Positions 57,800 to 64,000 of a DNA stretch of 64,000 nucleotides are shown one piece after another. Position 1 is the stretch's first letter, and each line of letters begins with the position of its first letter. Origin of the DNA: Nothopassalora personata (lineage: Eukaryota; Ascomycota; Dothideomycetes; Mycosphaerellales; Mycosphaerellaceae). The notes under the pieces are model-generated. The model saw only the letters and a list, made by a program, of their open reading frames with translations, ran no database searches and was not told the DNA's origin. Location of the stretch: positions 744,001 to 808,000 of the forward strand of contig CM066298.1 in the NCBI GenBank assembly GCA_033816765.1, written 5' to 3'. Position numbers and translations under genes: made by a program.

Positions 57800-59730
57800 A
57801 ACCTATAGCCCGTTACCCTATGTCTACACTTATAGTCTATTACGTTCCTAGATCTTCTACGTTTCTAAGTAGAGAGCCCGTACGTGCTATACTACTATTC
57901 GTAGTTCGTTTAAGACGAAAGTTCCTACTAGTATTTAGTACCCGGTACCTGTTATTCGGCTTCCTATAGGTAGTCGTTCTATAACGACGGTTACTAGATT
58001 CTCGGTTGTTTCCATAAGTGGGTATCCCTAGGCCATGCCTCGTAGGGTGTCGAGTGTCTTATTAAACTTAATGGAATGTAGCCTCCTTCGTCTACCTATC
58101 TTAGGTAGGAATTCCTCGTGCCTTCTTTATAGGTAGATGATTATATTGTACAGTTTCTTAGGTGCATCTACCGTAAAAGTAAGTTGTTCGTTGTCGTCGT
58201 TAGTATCGCTCTCTCCTCCTTCGGAGGAATCTTCTTCGCTTAATTCTTCCGGATCCTGTTCTTCCTTAATGGTATTTAGCCCGGTGGTTTCTTAACTTTC
58301 TTCCTATGATTCTAGTAACTATAATCCGTTCTATCCTAGGTCCTGATTTTCTTTGTCGCTTCTATCTTCGTTAAAATAGGATTCATCGATGTCTACTTCT
58401 CGGAGCGTAGCGTCTTGCCTATACGTCGCTCTTAGGGTTCCTCGTAGTTACTAAGGCCAATACCCTACGCCTAAATTCGCGGCGTAGTAAACTTAACACG
58501 AGTCTTAGTAATAGAATCGCTAATAAAGGCTTCTATAACCATTTCGAGATTCGGATTCGATCTCGTAGTCGACTCTTCGTATTATTATATTAAACTATCG
58601 TAGTTAGTTCTTCGCATTAAATGGAATGACTACCATTTGCTACCTATAGTATCCTCCTCGTCCTTCTAAGGGGTCTAGGAGAGGCGTCGTGCTTCTATTG
58701 CTAGCTCTCTCCCCTACTCTCCGAGTATAGTCGGTATCTCCCCGAGATCTAACGCTACTCTTAGATTTACTAGTTCGGGGTTGCATTATATTGAATTACT
58801 CGCGGCGTACTATATTCTTACCGCGGCAATCCCGTGCTATGTGACCTTCCTTACTATAGGTATAGTATATAAGTTTTCCTTTTCCTTTAAAGGGCTTTCC
58901 GTAGCCCCTACTCTTGTCGATCCTCCGTCCTCGTTGGGTAACGTCCAGTTCTATTAGCTATGGTCTATAGTAGGGCTAGTTTTATCGTGAGAATTCTCCC
59001 TTCGTAACGTATCCTCCTAAGGGTCTACGATCCGGAGCGTATCCTACTATTCCTCCTACTTTAGAGTCGTATTTCTTCTCCTAGTGTCGTTCCTAGAGCT
59101 AGTTATCGATATTAATCGACGCCTTCATTAGCTCTTCGAGGTTAGTAATCTGTCCCCCGTGTCTTATTAACTCGTCCTTAATAGAGTCTTTAAGTTCACG
59201 TCGGAACATAGTTATTAACGCCGTCTAGTCCTATCTAGTGATTTGTCCGTATTCTTCGAATTTGGCGGCATACTCTAAAGTAGACGTCTTCTATTTTAGG
59301 TGTTAAATGATTCGTATGGCCTATTAGACTTCGTTCGAGGTTCTAAAGATTAACTTTATCTTATCTTTAAAGAGGGTATAGCTCCTAAACATTCTAGTAG
59401 GGTCTAATTGTCCTATACCTTTAAGGTATTCCTTAAGGTAAGGTTTAATCTAGTTCTACGCGCTTCCGCGAAGGTACGTAATGGCGAAGATAGTTCTTTT
59501 ATCGGCATCGACTAGGTTAAACATAAGGCACATATCCATCTAATTAATCTAGTCGTCGAACTTAGCTCTATCTCTATAGAAGAGGTCTAGCTTAGCAGCC
59601 TTAACGTCATTCTTCCTTAGAGTAGGCTCGTTATCGTTATTAGACTTATCGTCCTTCGTGGTAGTCTATTATAGTAGCGCACGGCGGATGCTTCCTACTT
59701 CGCTAGGGGCGGGTGTTCCCCTACTAGCTG
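57800..59730 (-). pseudogene. gypsy E gag relic
   Basis: Minus-strand gag with capsid region at about 59100-59640 and a knuckle near 58815-58855 reading YTYSKEGHIARDCRGK, where the first two Cys of C-x2-C-x4-H-x4-C are Tyr but His and the last Cys remain. Acidic C-terminus at about 58190-58290. Homologous to gag of C. Confidence 0.75.
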
Positions 59731-59769
59731 CTTAAGTAGCGCTTATCCTAAGGGCGTTTAAAGTGTTAT

Positions 59770-60169
59770 TATCTCGTTCTAGGGCTAGTCTTAAAAGAGA
59801 GATAAGTTAAGTCACGTGGCGGTATTCTTTAGAGAGGCTAAAGTAAGCTAAGCGAAGATGAATAATAGGAATAAGAGTTGTATTCCAATTAGTGAGATAG
59901 TAACATAAGTTAAACGTATTAGAACCATAAGGGTTTCTTAGCGTTCCTAAATACAAAGGAGATAGAGCGTTACTCTCCGTGCTCTCTATGCTCTCTATGT
60001 TCTCTCGAGATTACCGAGATTAACGAGGTTAAGGAGATTACTTTAGTTACTCTCTCGGTTCCTTAGTTTCATTCCTACAGGCGAGAGAGCACTTCTCGGG
60101 CGGAAGCGCCTACCAATTGTAGAGGTCTAATTAGTTAGCTTCCTTTAGCCCTAGATTAGAACCGTAACA
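59770..60169 (-). repeat. 5' LTR of gypsy E
   Basis: 400 bp, TATCTCG...GTAACA (TG end changed to TA). The inner flank ATAACACTTTAAACGCCC (reverse strand) is the presumed primer-binding region shared with C and B. Flanks of the element (ATTAT at 53114-53118, CTAAG at 60170-60174) do not form a TSD. Confidence 0.9.
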
Positions 60170-63100
60170 CTAAGTTTCGTACTAGATAAGTAGTTACCTA
60201 TAAAGATAAAACTAAGTATAGTAAGGAGGTCTTCCGCGAAGATAGTTAGGCCTAGTATATTGGAGTGTATTTAACTATACTTTACTCTAAGGGTGCGGTC
60301 CCTACTACTAAGCTATATAAGGACGTTAAGAAAATCGGGCTCTCTAGTATCCTTAATAACTTTACTATAGTCCCTAGTCCTTAGGTAGTAGCGGAGTTTA
60401 GGATGAATAAGAACTAGATTAGGTGCCTAATTAATAAGGGTTCCGAGGTAAATATTATCGGCTAGAGGAACGCTTATAGGTTTAGGTTACTAGTAATGTC
60501 GAGTACTTAGCTTACCTTTCGAGGTGCTAGAGGGCGGGCCTAGTTTAAAGGTGTTATAGGCAATTTAGATGTTTAGGTATTTAGGGTTCACTACTAAGTA
60601 GACATGTTTATTTCCTCGGATCTAAACTCACTAACAATCCTAGGACGTCCGTAGGCCCGTAAGGTGCGGCTCACTGCCCGTAACTACGATGATAGTTTAT
60701 AGGAGGGGACTATTACTAGCCGTAAAGGTAAAAGTGTTATGTTTACTACCCTAGTTAGCTCGGACAGGTATAAGACCCTTTAAGAACTATTAAAAGCGTC
60801 GGGAAATGGAAGGGTAGGTTAAGTTACGGCGCTTAACCTACCGATTTGCTAAAGCCGGGTTTAATAAAATCAGTAAGGTTCTCGCACTATCTCGGAGAAA
60901 CCTCGGACTTTAATTTACCGGTCCCGGGACCGGTAAATAGCTATAGTAAGGAAAACGGATACGACTACGACATAACGTATCTATAGGAAGACACGACGCA
61001 TCTATAGGAACCCGGTAAGGCTCTAACGCCTAGCAACCATTTAGCTTACTTATTAGGATTACTTAGGAACGAGTTATAGAAATTGGAATAGGCGCGTTTA
61101 AGGGAGATTCTATTACTAACGTTTATTCAGTTTAAGGGGATTAGCCCTACGAGATCCTAAGGCAATCTACACTAAATGCTTAGGCACGGAAGTAACAAGT
61201 AGGCCAATATATAGCTAACATTAGGATGCCGTAGGTCTTTACGATATATAAGCGTAAAGCGGACAAGAAGAAGCTAGTAGACGCGAGCGTTCACGAGCGC
61301 CTAGAATCACGAGTTAAGGGAGATATAGAATAGAAGCGTAGGGCGCTATACCTAGAGTCTAAGATGCCTAAAGGACAAGGTCCGTTTAACGGAAAGTACT
61401 TAACTAAGAAATTCTTAAGTATTAAGCGAGGTAGCCGGATTACTCTAGAACGACTTACCTTAATTAAGGTTAGCATTAAGCTATTACTAATGGAAAGGGC
61501 CTTATTCGATAAGATGCTCTATAACCGGGAGGCAGTTCTCGCTTAGGATTTTAGTTTTATAAGGTAAATTAGGCACGACGTTATGCTACCTTAGAAGATT
61601 AATACGGTCCCTTATAGGCTATAGTAGGCACGTCCTATCCAATTGCACCTAAGCCTTAGGGCGATCGTTAAACGCATAATTAGAGCCCGGATTAAGAACA
61701 ACATCCTAGAATACTTATAAGGGGCATATTCTAATAGCTAGTTCCTAGTCGTAAAGAAGGTTAATGCCTCTAGAAGCAATGTGCTATATCGGTTAATTAA
61801 CTTAGCTATACTCCTAAATAAGGTTACTATACGCGATGCTAACATTCTACCGGACACGGATAGCTTCTTAGAGGATTTTACTAGGTACCGAGTCGCTTTA
61901 CTTATAGACCTGTTTTTAGGTTATAATTAGATCACTTTAGATGAGTCCTACCGGGACTTAATAGCCTTTATAACCCCTCTTAGCCTAGTACGCAACACGA
62001 CTCTACCTTAAGGAGCTACTAATTCAGTTACCTAGTTCGTGCGTACGGTAACAAAGATTCTACTTAATTATATCTCGCATTAAGCGAAGCCGTTTCTCGA
62101 TAACATCGGTATTAAGGGACTAACTAAGGATTATAGGAATGTAGAAGTAGAGCCTAGGTTAAGGAAATAGGTCGTTAAGCATATTGTTTCCCTAGATCTA
62201 GTTCTTACTAACCTAGAAAGAGCTAGTGCGGTAGTTGCTAGAGGCAAATCCTAATAGTTATACGAAAAGCTTAAGATTGTTAGGTACGTTACTAGCCCGG
62301 ATAGTCGCTATCCTAACCTAAAGGTTGTAGCTAAGATCCTAGATTAGCCTACGCCTACCTGTATTAAGGAGGTCCGCACCTATGTAGGGCTATGTATGTA
62401 CTTCCGGATATAGATTCCCTAGTTCGTTATCATCGCTCGACTAATGTATAAGCTACTAAAGAAGGACGCCGAGTTCACCTAGATAGAAAATGAGCAGTTC
62501 TTAAAAGAAGAGGTTACTAGATATCTTATGTAGGCTCTAGCCTTAGTTACCCTCTACTACTTACCTAGTACTAGGTCCATCTTTGTCTTAGTTAATGCTA
62601 GCGGCACTAGATAGGGATGTATCGTTTCTTAAGAATTAATAGACAGTACCCGACGGCGTTACCCGGTGCGGTATAAGAGCGGAATCTAGAACGCGTTAGA
62701 ATCCAGATATAATGCTAGTAAGCGGGAATGCCTTAGGGTCCTTAAGGGGCTTAAGAAGATCTAAAGATGTATTACTAGCGTTGATTTTATCCTTAAGGTT
62801 AATGCTAAGACACTTATATAGTAGCTTAACCGGCCGGCTTCGGACCTACCGAACTTAGCAATAGCCCGGTAGGTCGCGTGGATTAGGTTATTTACCTTCG
62901 AAGTAAAGCACGTTACGGGGACTAGGCACACTAGCCTAGATGCCCTGTCTCGTAGGCCCTCTACACCTTAGGAACCTAGGGAAGCTAACGAAGACGAAGT
63001 CGACCGGATAATTAATAATAAGCTATTCGGGTACCCGGAGCCGGTCGACAACTATCTAGTTAAAATCTAGAAAACACGACATCTCGGGGATCGATGCTCT

Positions 63101-64000
63101 AAGGGCTCTTAGTAGCTTACTTAGGTTATAGAAACTAGGACCCGGCCCGATAGTATTACCCGTACTAAGTACCGGCGGCTAGTAAAGAAGAGCGTCAATT
63201 TCTTTATCCGGGACTAATTGCTATTCTTCTAGAAGCGCCGAGGAGCACCGTTACAACTTATAATTAACGATAATAAGGCTTAGAAGGAGATCGTTATAGA
63301 GTGCTATAAGAGACACGGTTACCGTAGCGCTAAGGTCGTATATAACCTTATTTCCGATTAGTATTACTAGGACGGGTGCTTCGCTAATGTCTCTACGTAG
63401 GTTTAAAGTTATGCTCCCTATAGGTTTCGCGAAGGTAACTAGCGCGCTAGTAAGCTTCACTTATCGAGCCCTTAGGTTATTAGTAAGAAGTAGTACTCGG
63501 ACCCCGTCTAGGTATATAAAAATGGATACCTCTTAGTTACGCGCGAAGCACTTAGTAACTAGATCGAGGCTAGAGTAACAAGGGCACCTCCTAGCTCTAA
63601 GACGGTTACTAAGTTTCTATACGAAGATGTCTTCTATAGGCACGGCTACTATGCTAAGATTATGCTTAATAACGCTACGGTTTATGCGGCTAAGGTTAAG
63701 CGGTTACTCGTAGGACTTAGTATTCGAAGGATCCGAATATTACCGTACTATCCGTAGTCTAATGCTCCGGTCGAGGTTAGGTACCGTCCGATTCTTATAG
63801 CGTTAGTAAAGCTTATAAGGAACATATACCGCGGATAGGAGTAATAGGTACCCGCTATGTTATAGGCTAATAGGACTACGACCTGTCGTACTACTAGAAT
63901 AACGCTAGCTTAGGTCCTATATAGCTATCGCACGATTCTACTAATTAAGGTTAAGCACCCGACGTAGGCGAATTACTAATAGGGATCGGTAAGAACGACT
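60170..64000 (+). pseudogene. gypsy F2 pol relic (5'-truncated, runs off window)
   Basis: Second copy of the F family, collinear with F1 from 47727 to 51559 and highly similar apart from transitions and one or two short indels. Protease near 60400-60780, palindrome at 60913-60938, RT with FLDN box at 62093-62104, RNase H at about 62600-62950, integrase from about 63480. Its 5' part is missing at the junction with E's LTR. Confidence 0.85.
60913..60938. repeat. 26-bp perfect palindrome in F2
   Basis: Same sequence and position as in F1. It has stayed a perfect palindrome in both copies although the surrounding sequence has mutated. Confidence 0.95.

Overview
This window is a gene-poor, transposon-packed block of nuclear DNA, most likely from a filamentous ascomycete (Pezizomycotina). 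Most of it is AT-rich, almost empty of CpA/TpG but still rich in CpG and TpA, and every recognisable reading frame is riddled with TAG/TAA where Gln (CAG/CAA) or Trp (TGG) is expected. That is the signature of repeat-induced point mutation (RIP, C-to-T at CpA). I found no host gene, rRNA or CRISPR array. The species cannot be fixed from the sequence.

Layout, left to right. (1) 1-2279: 3' end of RIPed Ty3/gypsy element A (+), lying in the 3' LTR of gypsy B. (2) 2285-14265: RIPed gypsy B (-), split by Ty1/copia element copia-1 (7083-12624, TSD GTTTC). (3) 14266-18026: relics of another gypsy gag-protease, a Tad-like LINE ORF1 and a possible pogo/mariner transposase, all on the minus strand. (4) 18027-44782: gypsy C (+), the host of a deep nest. 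It carries an un-RIPed solo LTR (19074-19408, TSD CGATA), a terminal-inverted-repeat element here called H (20474-36093, inferred TSD CTAG), and copia-2 (36249-43420, TSD CGTAC). H in turn carries an apparently intact, un-RIPed gypsy element (26062-33600, TSD TAAGG). (5) 44783-52325: gypsy F1 (+). (6) 52326-53118: unidentified relic. (7) 53119-60169: gypsy E (-), same superfamily as A, B and C. (8) 60170-64000: a second, 5'-truncated F copy (F2).

The only element that looks alive is the 7.5-kb chromovirus-like gypsy at 26062-33600. It has identical 193-bp LTRs, a 5-bp TSD, an uninterrupted gag, a protease-RT-RNase H-integrase-chromodomain pol in the -1 frame, a canonical G GGA AAC slippery site followed by a 5-nt spacer and a stem-loop, a primer-binding site complementary to its own predicted mRNA 5' end (Tf1-like self-priming), and a polypurine tract inside the pol frame.

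The most novel item is element H (about 8.1 kb without the gypsy insertion). Its roughly 255-bp terminal inverted repeats hold 8-bp minisatellites and end in a hairpin. A motif with core ACTCGTAGG is dispersed through both arms, often as inverted pairs. It has a relic gene with a helix-turn-helix-like N-terminus and an integrase-type DDE core, a second relic ORF of unknown family, and a small relic ORF whose N-terminus closely resembles the histone H3 tail. A further recurring feature is that gypsy elements A, B and E each carry an antisense accessory ORF between pol and the 3' LTR, and A and E also carry a 74-nt antisense tRNA-like cloverleaf there.
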